This document shows positions 24,498 to 33,130 of a DNA stretch of 46,871 bases, piece after piece. The notes under the pieces are model-generated. The model was not told where the DNA came from, ran no database searches, and was given only the letters and a program-made list of their open reading frames with translations. This DNA comes from a bacterium (GTDB taxonomy: Bacteria > Patescibacteriota > Saccharimonadia > Saccharimonadales > UBA4665). The stretch lies in the NCBI GenBank assembly GCA_021799595.1, contig JAJZAF010000007.1, positions 1-46,871 on the forward strand, read 5' to 3'. Every line of letters begins with the position of its first letter. Position 1 is the first letter of the stretch. The position numbers and the translations under genes are program-made.

Positions 24498-25448
24498 TTA
24501 CTCCAATGTTTCTTGAAAAACGTGCTTATATCTCTTTTGTACGTCTATCCAACTATAGGTGGCTTGTGGGCCATGATGCTCAAGGGTAAAAGATGCAACT
24601 ATTGCTGCCAATTGACCGCACTTTCTAAGTTCCCATTGTCGCAAATAACCGTATAGAAAGCCAGCCCGATAGGCATCACCAGCACCGGTTGGATCAACAT
24701 AATGAGATGGTTTGGCGATGCCGATGTCTATTATTTGTTCACCATGATATATCTGTGATCCTTTGTCACCATGTGTGATTATAAGAAGAGGTGTGTGACG
24801 TTTGAGCTCGGTTTCAGTCAATTCCAGGCGATTCAGCAGCAACTTCAGTTCATAGGCATTGGCTATAAGTATAGCGGCCGTCTCAATACCGCGTTTAAGG
24901 TCAGCAATAGGTAATGTGCTGGTCTGTTGACCAGGATCGTAAATAAATGGTGTCTGATATGTAACACATTCTTCAACGTGACGCCGCATAGCGACAGGAT
25001 CGTGTGGCGATAAACAGACAAAGACGTTACCGCCGTCGGGCTTCAACCAGGCTTCCAAACTAAGGGTTCTGCCTTCACTCATAGCTCCCGGGTAAAAGCC
25101 GCCCACCTGATTGCCGCTATCATCAGTCAAGACGTTAAAGCTGCTCGTTGGCAGTGAGCTAGTGTGGATCATTGAAGTGTCAATCCCTTTATCTTTCAAT
25201 CGCTTCAGATATGGTTGACCGTCTGGACCGATGCAGTCCAGTAGGCTCACCTCATTACCCAGCAATGCCAGATTGTAAGCTATATTGGCGCCGGTACCTC
25301 CTTCAACGATAGACAAATTATCTACGAGCACGCTGAGAGACAAAATATCCAATTTGTCACTGTCAATAAGTTCCCGGTAATTACCGGCAAAATGCATGAT
25401 CCTGTCAATAGCGATTGAGCCGCAGACCACGACGCGAGTTTTTTCCAT
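24498..25448 (-). CDS. PfkB-family kinase, probably adenosine kinase
   Basis: 316 residues. PfkB/ribokinase fold: GGTGANIAYNLALLG near residue 53 and the anion-hole/catalytic-base motif DPTGAGDAYRAGFLYG (Asp near residue 256). The family phosphorylates ribose, fructose, adenosine and others. Coupling to SAH hydrolase strongly suggests adenosine as substrate: it would convert the released adenosine to AMP and pull the SAH equilibrium forward. The N-terminus VVVCGSIAIDRIMHF also fits bacterial adenosine kinase-like proteins. The gene is divergent from the ABC exporter. Confidence 0.88.
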   Translation of the reverse strand: MEKTRVVVCGSIAIDRIMHFAGNYRELIDSDKLDILSLSVLVDNLSIVEGGTGANIAYNLALLGNEVSLLDCIGPDGQPYLKRLKDKGIDTSMIHTSSLPTSSFNVLTDDSGNQVGGFYPGAMSEGRTLSLEAWLKPDGGNVFVCLSPHDPVAMRRHVEECVTYQTPFIYDPGQQTSTLPIADLKRGIETAAILIANAYELKLLLNRLELTETELKRHTPLLIITHGDKGSQIYHGEQIIDIGIAKPSHYVDPTGAGDAYRAGFLYGYLRQWELRKCGQLAAIVASFTLEHHGPQATYSWIDVQKRYKHVFQETLE

Positions 25449-25544
25449 TATTTCTCAGTATATGGGTCGAATAGTTAAGCGTCAATTATCTCTGGTATAA
25501 ATGGTTGTACTTCTTTGACCGTCGTATTACTCTTGATAGCATAT

Positions 25545-26444
25545 ATGGACGTCGCAATCGAAACCAAGGGACTCTCCAAGTATTATGGTAAGACGATGGC
25601 ACTTGCTCCACTTAACCTCAGTGTCAAAAAAGGAGAAATATTAGGCTACCTGGGACCTAATGGAGCAGGCAAAACGACTACTATTCGGACCATGCTTGGC
25701 CTCATTAAACCAACCAGCGGGCGGGCTGAGATTTTCGGGGTAGAAAGTCAAAAAGATACTACTGAAGCCCACAAACACCTTGCCTATATTCCTGGGGAGT
25801 CAGCCTTTTGGCCGAATCTTACTGGAGAAGAAACGCTGCATCTCCTCGGTAGCATTAGTGGTCAGGTAGACAAGAAATACAAAGAAAAACTTATTAAGCG
25901 TTTCCAATTTGATCCGTCCAAAAAAGTGCGGACTTATTCTAAGGGTAACCGGCAAAAGATTAATATTATTGCGGCACTGATGACCCGAGCCGACCTACTC
26001 GTCATGGATGAGCCTACCGCCGGCCTCGATCCCATTATGGAGCAGGCTTTCCGAGAAAGTGCTCTAGAAGCTAAGGCTAACGGACAAACCATTTTTCTGT
26101 CATCTCATATCTTAGAGGAAGTAGAAGCGCTGTGTGATCGAGTTGCTATCCTGCGCCACGGTCGACTAGTGGAACTCGGGACACTTGAAGAAATGCGTCA
26201 CTTATCTGCTCTCAACATTGAAGTTACCTTTACTGCTACTCCACCGAAAATAGACCACATCGCCGGAGTGAGCCAAGTGCATGTAATTGGCCATCAGCTT
26301 ACTTGTCAACTGCGAGGGCCAATAGAGCCTCTTTTGAGGGTGTTCGCTGCCCATAATCCGCAGACACTACTCAGTCGTGAGCCGTCACTTGAAGAGCTCT
26401 TTCTATCCTTATACGGTGATGAAGAAGTGAGGAAGGGAAAATAA
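25545..26444 (+). CDS. ABC transporter ATP-binding protein
   Basis: 299 residues from the ATG at 25545 (MDVAIETKGLSKYYG); a TTG 30 bp upstream is open but gives an unnatural leader. Walker A is GPNGAGKTTT, the Q-loop region is YIPGESAFWPNLT, the signature is a poor match, YSKGNRQK (in place of LSGGQ), then Walker B LLVMDEPTAGLDP and H-loop SSHILEE. Type seen in ABC-2 exporters, which pump drugs, lipids or polysaccharides out. The permease gene follows with no gap. A possible -10 TATAAA is at 25496-25501. Confidence 0.92.
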   Translation: MDVAIETKGLSKYYGKTMALAPLNLSVKKGEILGYLGPNGAGKTTTIRTMLGLIKPTSGRAEIFGVESQKDTTEAHKHLAYIPGESAFWPNLTGEETLHLLGSISGQVDKKYKEKLIKRFQFDPSKKVRTYSKGNRQKINIIAALMTRADLLVMDEPTAGLDPIMEQAFRESALEAKANGQTIFLSSHILEEVEALCDRVAILRHGRLVELGTLEEMRHLSALNIEVTFTATPPKIDHIAGVSQVHVIGHQLTCQLRGPIEPLLRVFAAHNPQTLLSREPSLEELFLSLYGDEEVRKGK

Positions 26445-26445
26445 T

Positions 26446-28098
26446 ATGACTAGCATAGATGCCCAGCGTATTCATGTCACAAAATTACGATGGCCGACGA
26501 CAGTAGTTCGCCGTATCATTGCAAAGCGAGCGTTTCGTGGCGGGCTTCTCTGGGGGATAATACTAGGATTATATATGCTCTCGAAAGCAGATTCATATAT
26601 AAAGTACTATCCAACGGTAGCCGATCGAATGAGAGTGGCAGTGACACTTGGTTCTAACGTTGGCGTTGAGGCGCTTCTGGGTGTTGCGCATCGAATTGAG
26701 ACCGTTGGCGGCTATGCAACCTGGAATTTTCTGTGTCTGGTGACCGCTGTCGGTGCTATTTGGGCCATATTATTGACAACAAAGAATTTGCGAGGCGAGG
26801 AAGATAACGGTCGATGGGAGCTATTCTTGGCTGGTCAAACCACAGCTCGTCGAGCAACTATGAACGCCTGTTGGGGTCTTATGGCCGGTCTCGTGACGTT
26901 CTTTGTCTGTATGGCATTATCTGCCAGTGTCATTGCACATATACACGGTGCACACATGACGATGGCAGCAAGTTTGTTCTTTGCTGTCGCATTAACCTGT
27001 GGTGCGGCTGAGTTCATGGCAGTAGCAGCACTGGCTAGTCAGCTGATGCCGGTACGTGCTCGTGCTTCGGAGTTGGCAGCAGCTATTTTCGGTGTTTTTT
27101 ACTTGATGCGCCTGGTTGCGGACACTACTTCTGCCCACTGGCTCTTAGATATTAGCCCGCTTGGATGGATAGAACGACTTGCTCCACTTTATGGCTCAGA
27201 CCCGATTTGGCTCATTCCAATAAGTCTCTTTATTGCAGTCTGTGCGGGCGTGGCTATCATTTTAAGCGGTCGGCGGGATCTTGGTAGTGCATATATTTCA
27301 GATAAAGATAGTGTCAAACCGCGTACCAGGCTATTGAATTCTCCACTTGGCGTTAGCTTCCGATTAACACGAGTGACGTCATTAATTTGGCTAGTCGTCT
27401 TTGCGGCTACTGCCTTTATCTACGGGCTGTTGGCTAAAGGAGCAGTTCAAAGTTTTAATGAGACTGCCAAGATTCAAAAAACTCTTAATCAATTGGCAGG
27501 CACTTCTCACGTAGGTCTGACCCTAGCTTTCTTGGGCATAACTTTCTTTTTTATCATGATTTTGACAATGTTCTATGCAGTGACAGCCATTGGGCACATC
27601 CGTCAGGATGAAGCAGAGGGCTACTTGGACAACTTTCTGGTTAGACCGGTTGGTCGTTTACAGTGGCTGGTCGCTCGTATTAGTCTCATACTTATCGTTA
27701 TAGTTTTGGGAGGTTTAATCAGTGGTATTGGAGCGTGGGCAGGTGAAGCACTCCAAGCTGGCGGGGTATCTTTACATACGCTGCTGCTTGCCGGCATCAA
27801 CACCACAGTTCCCGCTTTTCTTATTATGTGCACCGGAGTTTTTGCTTTTGGTTGTCTGCCACGTTTAACGAATTTTCTTTCATATGGTTTGGTGGCTTGG
27901 TCATTCCTGATAACCATGCTTGCTACGGGACTGAATATTAATCATTGGCTGTTAGATACCTCGATACTGCATCAAATTACTTTTGCTCCCGCCACTAGTC
28001 CAAATTGGCGTACTGATTGGATAATGTGTGTCGTTGGTCTTATGCTTTTTGTTATTGGCGCAGTTGTCTTCAATCGACGAGACATAGAGACGGAGTAG
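26446..28098 (+). CDS. ABC-2 type exporter permease
   Basis: 550 residues with about 12 hydrophobic helices in two halves (residues about 30-270 and 305-545), separated by a polar stretch with SGRRDLGSAYISDKD. The length and two-half layout resemble exporters of the tetronasin-resistance type, where one polypeptide carries both membrane halves. Substrate unknown. It is cotranscribed with the ATPase at 25545. Confidence 0.85.
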   Translation: MTSIDAQRIHVTKLRWPTTVVRRIIAKRAFRGGLLWGIILGLYMLSKADSYIKYYPTVADRMRVAVTLGSNVGVEALLGVAHRIETVGGYATWNFLCLVTAVGAIWAILLTTKNLRGEEDNGRWELFLAGQTTARRATMNACWGLMAGLVTFFVCMALSASVIAHIHGAHMTMAASLFFAVALTCGAAEFMAVAALASQLMPVRARASELAAAIFGVFYLMRLVADTTSAHWLLDISPLGWIERLAPLYGSDPIWLIPISLFIAVCAGVAIILSGRRDLGSAYISDKDSVKPRTRLLNSPLGVSFRLTRVTSLIWLVVFAATAFIYGLLAKGAVQSFNETAKIQKTLNQLAGTSHVGLTLAFLGITFFFIMILTMFYAVTAIGHIRQDEAEGYLDNFLVRPVGRLQWLVARISLILIVIVLGGLISGIGAWAGEALQAGGVSLHTLLLAGINTTVPAFLIMCTGVFAFGCLPRLTNFLSYGLVAWSFLITMLATGLNINHWLLDTSILHQITFAPATSPNWRTDWIMCVVGLMLFVIGAVVFNRRDIETE

Positions 28099-28107
28099 CG
28101 TAAATTT

Positions 28108-28566
28108 TTAATAAACTAAGGTATGTTTTGTAGCTAGTTTACCGAAGCGTGGAGCTCTTGTTACTCTGGATAATAGATTAAGGTTTTTTTGCCCACTTTC
28201 CGTTAGTTGTATTGCTTTATGCTCCATGCGCGTTATACTGCCGTGAGCTAAGCTACGAGTTGTGTATGCAACCACCTTCGACAAAAGACTTGGTGCGACG
28301 GCTATAAATTGAACCGGTTGAAAATTATTTTCTTCTCGTTGCACAAATCCATACGACCAGCTTGTCAATGGCTCTAAAACTCGATTCCAGTATAGCTGTT
28401 CAACTTGCTTATAGCCCGTAATTAATTGACTAATTACTACTCTGGCGTCATTAAAAAATTCCATGACAGCATCTTCTTCTACCCTACAACTTTCAGAAGC
28501 ACTGGCCACGCCATCCCAGACATTATTAAACAGGTCTGTATAGCGGGCACATTCTTGCATTGACAT
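28108..28566 (-). CDS. hypothetical protein
   Basis: 152 residues, cytoplasmic-looking, mixed alpha pattern with no membrane helix or known motif. The N-terminal half is acidic with Cys at two positions (QECARYT and ESCRVEED). The C-terminal part is basic (GSITRMEHKAIQLTESGQKN, RVTRAPRFGK), giving a winged-helix-like look near TESGQKN, typical of MarR/PadR-type wings, but no complete DNA-binding domain can be traced. It converges on the ABC permease. Confidence 0.55.
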   Translation of the reverse strand: MSMQECARYTDLFNNVWDGVASASESCRVEEDAVMEFFNDARVVISQLITGYKQVEQLYWNRVLEPLTSWSYGFVQREENNFQPVQFIAVAPSLLSKVVAYTTRSLAHGSITRMEHKAIQLTESGQKNLNLLSRVTRAPRFGKLATKHTLVY

Positions 28567-29377
28567 AAAAACAATATTTACCTAATACGTACAATATTAT
28601 GGTCCCGAATTAACTCTATGCATGCCTGCCTAGCCGATACAACGCCACAGCTTTAGCAGTGGATAACTATGCAAATATACACTTAATAAGTGTGTATTTT
28701 TGTCACCGTTTGGACTCCTCGCAAAACTCCAACTCAGAGCTTTTCGGACTAATTTCTATTTGCTTCCAAAAAAGCTAATAGCAGTATAGCATTAAAATTT
28801 GGAGCGGTCTAATTTTGTTGTCAAGTTTCTACGAAAAAGCGAACAATTGTAGTAATAAAAAAACACTATTATAACATTGTAACAGATATAGAATGTGCAT
28901 TATATAATAAGTTTTTCTCCATATGCTCTATAAGCGCCAAAACACCCTGAAAGCACCACACTATGAATGCTATTACTTGATGCTCATGGGTTTTCGGGTA
29001 TATGGTAATTTTTAGTAGCTCTAATCCTGCCGCCACAGTTCCACGAGAGTAAGCTCGTGGGAAGTTTAATAAATAAGACGAGCAAGGCTGTGCCAAAAAG
29101 CAGCTGTTTATCGTGAGGCCCTAATGCGTCTATTGATAGTGCACATATTGAAGAATTGTGTGTGGACAGGAGAAATCCGTGCAATCTATTGGAGATTCAT
29201 CTCCCCGTGCGCTTGATGCAAAAATTAAGTGACATCGTTACTGATTCTCATAGGGGGCTTATGGAGCTTATAGCTTATATTGAGTCATGGAGAAGTTACA
29301 AGAGTTGCGCCTCGCATTTTTGACTGTACTATAAAGCCCCCACCAGGTAGCAATGGTTTATCTGAGCGATGTTTAAG
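28567..29377. other. 810-bp AT-rich intergenic region without a credible gene
   Basis: No reading frame has a ribosome site and family-like composition. It holds a terminator-like hairpin (acactt/aagtgt, about 28680-28695, followed by gtgtattttt), a hairpin ccacgag/ctcgtgg (29041-29060) and a small hairpin ggaga/tctcc (29190-29203). On the minus strand at 28984-29184 a frame with a hydrophobic patch (LLFGTALLVLFIKLP) may be the remains of a membrane protein. Confidence 0.5.
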
Positions 29378-30178
29378 CTAACTTTTGTTATCTATCTCTT
29401 GCTCAACCGATTTTTTAAAACCGCGTTTTACAATAAAAGAGGTACTTGACAGCAATGTTGCATTGGGTAAGTAAACTATTTCACCGCTTTCTAAGCGCAA
29501 GCGGGTATGGGTAAGTCCCATATCTATAACCGTACCAATGTATTCACCTCCGAGTGCGCCTGATTTTAGCGTAATATGTTCACCAATGGTAAACGGTCTA
29601 GATAATATGAGTATGAAGCTGGCAAAGAAGTTAGCGAGAGCTTGCTGGGCGGCCACACCGATGATAATGCCTAAAACGGCACTACCAAGTAGTAAATGGC
29701 CAACGGAGATACCAAGCAGTTCCAGTGTAGAGACAAGGATAATAATGTAACCAAAGACTCGCAAGATAAATTGGATAGAAGCTGCCCGTCCGGTGCCGAG
29801 CCGATGAGCGGCAATAAGTTTACGAATGGTATCAGTGAAAACATTCAAAAAAGAGATTGAGAAGATGACAAAGATAATAATGCCAATAAGAGCAACGATT
29901 TCATTGTTAATATGATGGCTTACTAATTTTCCATGAGTATGGCGTAAAACAACACCTATCAAGAATAGAATGGCGAACGGAATGAGTTTGCTGTTTGCGC
30001 TTCGCCAAATCTGTTTGCTGATGATCTTTCGTCGAACTGCCAAGATATATGTATGGTAAGCATTTATGAAGATCAGCGCAAGTCCTTGATGGAGCACTGA
30101 CAAATTAGTCGTTGCTACAATTATGAAAGAAAATATCAAAAACGTATTAAAGTATATTTTGCTTTTGAAGTGTGTCAC
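29378..30178 (-). CDS. mscS: mechanosensitive ion channel of the MscS family
   Basis: 266 residues, GTG start. Opens under membrane tension to release solutes during osmotic downshock. Four to five hydrophobic helices in residues 10-190, with the pore-lining segment LGSAVLGIIIGVAAQQALAN near residue 165-185 and the following beta-domain (FTIGEHITLKSGALGGEYIG, then GLTHTRLRLESGEIVYLPNA) diagnostic of MscS. The carboxy-terminal alpha/beta cage domain is cut short compared with E. coli MscS (286 residues); the protein ends after a basic tail. Confidence 0.9.
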   Translation of the reverse strand: MTHFKSKIYFNTFLIFSFIIVATTNLSVLHQGLALIFINAYHTYILAVRRKIISKQIWRSANSKLIPFAILFLIGVVLRHTHGKLVSHHINNEIVALIGIIIFVIFSISFLNVFTDTIRKLIAAHRLGTGRAASIQFILRVFGYIIILVSTLELLGISVGHLLLGSAVLGIIIGVAAQQALANFFASFILILSRPFTIGEHITLKSGALGGEYIGTVIDMGLTHTRLRLESGEIVYLPNATLLSSTSFIVKRGFKKSVEQEIDNKS

Positions 30179-30310
30179 GTTTAGACGGAACGATTATTTC
30201 CATCTCATAACTGGTACTTTATTATCTCACTCGTGGACAGTATCCAAAGAAGTATAGAGGGCGCATCATTTAGTGACTTTAAACATGATTGGCTTGCTCA
30301 ATATTATGGT

Positions 30311-31141
30311 TTACGAAAACACAAATGAGCGAATCATATCAAGAATGGGTTTTTGAAAACTTGTTTCATTCCAATCATTCGAGCTGAGTATAAGGGGTGT
30401 CAAGTTAGCCGTACAGGTAGTATTACCGCATTGAGTAAAAGTGATAGTAATGAGCGGATCGATATTTTGTAAATCGCTCGCAGGAATTACTTGATCTTTC
30501 TGGTAGCCATAATTACCGGTTACGTAGATGCCGTTTAAGCTACCTTTGACAGTAGCATTAGAGTATTGAACAAAACTAATATAGGTCTGAGCACTTTGAC
30601 TTGATGAAGGTTGAGCGTAACTAACTAGTTGAGAATTGAGTACTGCAAGGTCTGTGCCGGACGTAAACCCACTTGGTAACTGACCTTGTGGTTCAACGGT
30701 CATGGTTATTTCGCCGATTATCTTTTTATTGGCGGCGTCAGTTAATTGCATGGGTGACGACGTAGCTGTCATGGGGCCAGTGCCGTTATCAAAGATACTC
30801 CAGCTGGCTGGATAACTAAATGTCAAACCATAATTTTGAGCCGTATAACTTCTTGTGCCAGTACTCGTTGAATTATTGACTGGTGCCGAGGAGGAGGTAT
30901 GATAGACAACTTTAAGTTGTTTTGCAGGTGATGATTTATGAAGTAGTTTACTCCCAGCTAAGACAGCCAAGACAATAACGACGATCACAACAGCAATACC
31001 GAGCACAAAACGTCCTATAAAGCGCGAACGGCTGTGCTTATCTGCCGGTGGTAACACAGAGTTCGTTAACGGATTAAAAGATGGAGTAGATTGATCGGCT
31101 GGAGAGTTAACTTGATGAAATGGCGGGGTTTGATTATCCAT
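30311..31141 (-). CDS. single-pass membrane protein with PsbP-like outer domain
   Basis: 276 residues. A polar Pro/Ser-rich N-terminus (about 45 residues), one membrane helix (FVLGIAVVIVVIVLAVLAG, about residues 47-66), a Ser/Thr linker, then a domain opening with YTAQNYGLTFSYPASWSIFD, a pattern common to PsbP/MOG1-like domains. Two Cys near the C-terminus (QCGNTTC) could form a disulfide outside the cell. Organisation is like the protein at 1517. Function unknown. Divergent from the acyltransferase. Confidence 0.7.
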   Translation of the reverse strand: MDNQTPPFHQVNSPADQSTPSFNPLTNSVLPPADKHSRSRFIGRFVLGIAVVIVVIVLAVLAGSKLLHKSSPAKQLKVVYHTSSSAPVNNSTSTGTRSYTAQNYGLTFSYPASWSIFDNGTGPMTATSSPMQLTDAANKKIIGEITMTVEPQGQLPSGFTSGTDLAVLNSQLVSYAQPSSSQSAQTYISFVQYSNATVKGSLNGIYVTGNYGYQKDQVIPASDLQNIDPLITITFTQCGNTTCTANLTPLILSSNDWNETSFQKPILDMIRSFVFS

Positions 31142-31248
31142 ATCTTTTTCTATGGGGCATTACATCTATCATCCTTTAGTATAGTCTATCGAGTTGAGAA
31201 TAAGCTGACAGAGACTTTTTTTACATTACTAAGTAACATTTCTAATGC

Positions 31249-31278
31249 TTGTTTTCGCCTATATGTCTTTTGTATAGT
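31249..31278 (+). promoter_or_regulatory. promoter of the acyltransferase gene
   Basis: TTGTTT (31249-31254), an 18-bp spacer and TATAGT (31273-31278), 7 nt before the ATG at 31286. This decides the start and predicts a leaderless mRNA. Confidence 0.6.
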
Positions 31279-31285
31279 TTCTACG

Positions 31286-32113
31286 ATGCATGAGTCGTAT
31301 CAGGGAGGTGGCAAGTTAGAGACTGACCTTATCGTAGAAGGTAACTTATCTAAGCGGTATGTTATCTGGCCGCTTGTGCAGCTATGTCGTCTTGTGGTTC
31401 ATTCTGATACGCATTTTGAAGAAGGAGCCATTGAAGAGCTCCATAATCACCGGGATAGTGGTGGAGCGCTATTGATTGCCATGACTCATTTCCGGCATAT
31501 GGAGCCGATTGTTATGGCTCAACTAGCGGGCACGCATGAGCCGCTTCGTCATATTTGGTATACGACAGGGATTACTGGGAAAGAAAGTCTTTTAAAGAAA
31601 CCATTTGGTATTGGTTGGATAATGAGGAGAACCGGTATTGTCCCAGTGGTACGGTCTATTGATCATCCCAATGAAACACCGACTGAAAGAGCTGAACGTA
31701 TAGAAAAAAACCAACGGGCGCAGGCTATAGGTGGACGCTTCCTGGCCAGGGGTCACAATTGGCTAATATACCCCGAAGGCGGCACTAAAAGAGTTATTAA
31801 AGAAAATGGTAAAATAGTACGCCAGAAACGAGAGGACCTGCACACACTCTTACCTATTCAGAGAGGGGTTGGTTACATTTTAGATAGCATGACAACTAAA
31901 GAGCAACGAAGAGTACGACTACTTGGTATCTCGGTTTATTATGGGAAGCATGTTAATCTCTTCCCGACTGTGTATATCAGTCGCCCAGCAGCGCCCAATG
32001 GAGAAACAATTGATGACTATCGTTTACAGGTTGAAGATTTATTGCAGCATGGTTTGAGTGAGGCAATCAGACTGCGTCATCAACGACGTTTTATGCGTAA
32101 CGCATCCTCGTAG
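31286..32113 (+). CDS. PlsC-type 1-acyl-glycerol-phosphate acyltransferase-like protein
   Basis: 275 residues from the ATG at 31286; the frame is open 65 codons further upstream but that part overlaps the divergent gene and the promoter. The catalytic H-x4-E is THFRHMEP (His68, Glu73), replacing the usual H-x4-D. A FGIGWIMRRTGIVPVVR block and the LIYPEGGTKR motif (matching the EGTRS block) support the glycerolipid acyltransferase family, which places acyl groups on phospholipid precursors at the membrane. The N-terminus carries no clear membrane helix. Reduced genomes may use such enzymes to remodel scavenged lipids. Confidence 0.8.
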   Translation: MHESYQGGGKLETDLIVEGNLSKRYVIWPLVQLCRLVVHSDTHFEEGAIEELHNHRDSGGALLIAMTHFRHMEPIVMAQLAGTHEPLRHIWYTTGITGKESLLKKPFGIGWIMRRTGIVPVVRSIDHPNETPTERAERIEKNQRAQAIGGRFLARGHNWLIYPEGGTKRVIKENGKIVRQKREDLHTLLPIQRGVGYILDSMTTKEQRRVRLLGISVYYGKHVNLFPTVYISRPAAPNGETIDDYRLQVEDLLQHGLSEAIRLRHQRRFMRNASS

Positions 32114-32386
32114 CTACTGCTTTTAGGTATACCGAATATACGACGAAACTGGACGAATACTATAGAATATTAGCGGGTTAGGGTCATACTAATTGTTCGT
32201 AAAAGGACCAGATTTTTCAACAATATAAAAGTGGAAATTATAAAATTGTAGCCATCGGTTTTTAAAAGAGATTGAGTATATGGTGCGCTACAACCACGCT
32301 TTTCTCTAGCATAAATAGTAGTTGAACAACTGATATTCTTTCTTAGTCTAGACAGGAACGGCCAAAAAGAGTTTGGCCTTTGAAAA

Positions 32387-32404
32387 GCCTCTTAGGAGAG
32401 AGGC
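32387..32404 (-). terminator. terminator over the 3' end of the gene at 32392
   Basis: On the minus strand gcctct (32404-32399) pairs with agaggc (32392-32387), with TTTTC following. The TAA stop codon lies at the loop-stem edge. A second hairpin, ggccaaa/tttggcc (32360-32378), lies just beyond. Confidence 0.55.
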
Positions 32405-33033
32405 AATATCATGCCTGGCCTTAACGTTACGACAAGCTGCGACATGGCTTGATCAAGCACTCTCCTCATGTTTTCTGCTATGCCTGGAGTATGACGACCA
32501 AAGCTGGCAACCTTGCTGTCAGGATAATATGTGTTCCACGTAAGGCAACTACCTAGTTGGCCAGTAAGCCTTTCTAGCGTTCTGCCAATACTTCGTCTCT
32601 CGGCGAATAGCTGTTTATCATTGAAGACCAGAGTTAACATCTGACCCTCCCACAAATCGTATAACCGGACCCCTGTTGCTCTTATTGGTCCAATTTCCTG
32701 TCCGAAAGTTGGCACTCTTTCATGTATAGTCTCACGTACTAATTCATAATCTAATCTACCAAGTGAGGACAAATTATTTTTAATGTCTGCTGGTCGCGCA
32801 ATACGTGTCTGAAGTTTACAACCGGCCTGGGAATCTTCAGGAGAATATAAATCTATAGAAACTTGATCTGACATTGCCAATTGAGTGAGCTTTTTAAAAG
32901 CGGCGCGTGTACCATCAATGTCACTTTGGCTTACTTCCGGACAAGTCATTGATGGTATTTCAATCAGCCGAATCGCAGCAAATTGCCCGGAAACCGTTGC
33001 TAAACTACGATGAGCTTCAGTGCTTATTGCCAT
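32392..33033 (-). CDS. hypothetical protein
   Basis: 213 residues, no membrane segment. Predicted alternating strands and helices with conserved-looking blocks FAAIRLIEIPSM, DQVSIDLYSPEDSQAG and GQMLTLVFNDKQLFAERRSI. A mention of 2H phosphoesterases came to mind (AHRSLAT early, GRHTPG late), but the second HxT motif does not fit and the order is poor. AAGG directly precedes the ATG and AAGGA lies 12 nt further upstream. A terminator overlaps its end. Function unknown. Confidence 0.65.
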   Translation of the reverse strand: MAISTEAHRSLATVSGQFAAIRLIEIPSMTCPEVSQSDIDGTRAAFKKLTQLAMSDQVSIDLYSPEDSQAGCKLQTRIARPADIKNNLSSLGRLDYELVRETIHERVPTFGQEIGPIRATGVRLYDLWEGQMLTLVFNDKQLFAERRSIGRTLERLTGQLGSCLTWNTYYPDSKVASFGRHTPGIAENMRRVLDQAMSQLVVTLRPGMILPLS

Positions 33034-33095
33034 CCTTTGACATTCCTTAACACTTAAATAATCATATCATATGAATAATAGGCGACAACATATTA

Positions 33096-33124
33096 TTGTT
33101 AATATTTTATAAATATTCTATAAT
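33096..33124 (+). promoter_or_regulatory. consensus promoter of the gene at 33131
   Basis: TTGTTA (33096-33101), an exact 17-bp spacer and TATAAT (33119-33124), only 6 nt before the ATG. The strongest example of a leaderless arrangement in the window. Confidence 0.65.
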
Positions 33125-33130
33125 ATTCTT

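Noticed and set aside
28869-29184. Two overlapping minus-strand frames of 66-75 residues
   Set aside because: Neither has a ribosome site or recognisable motif, and both lie in AT-rich hairpin-containing DNA. Kept only as a possible relic.
31091-31285. 65-codon N-terminal extension of the acyltransferase
   Set aside because: It overlaps the divergent gene and a good promoter (TTGTTT-18-TATAGT). The ATG at 31286 follows this promoter directly and the remaining protein has the right length.
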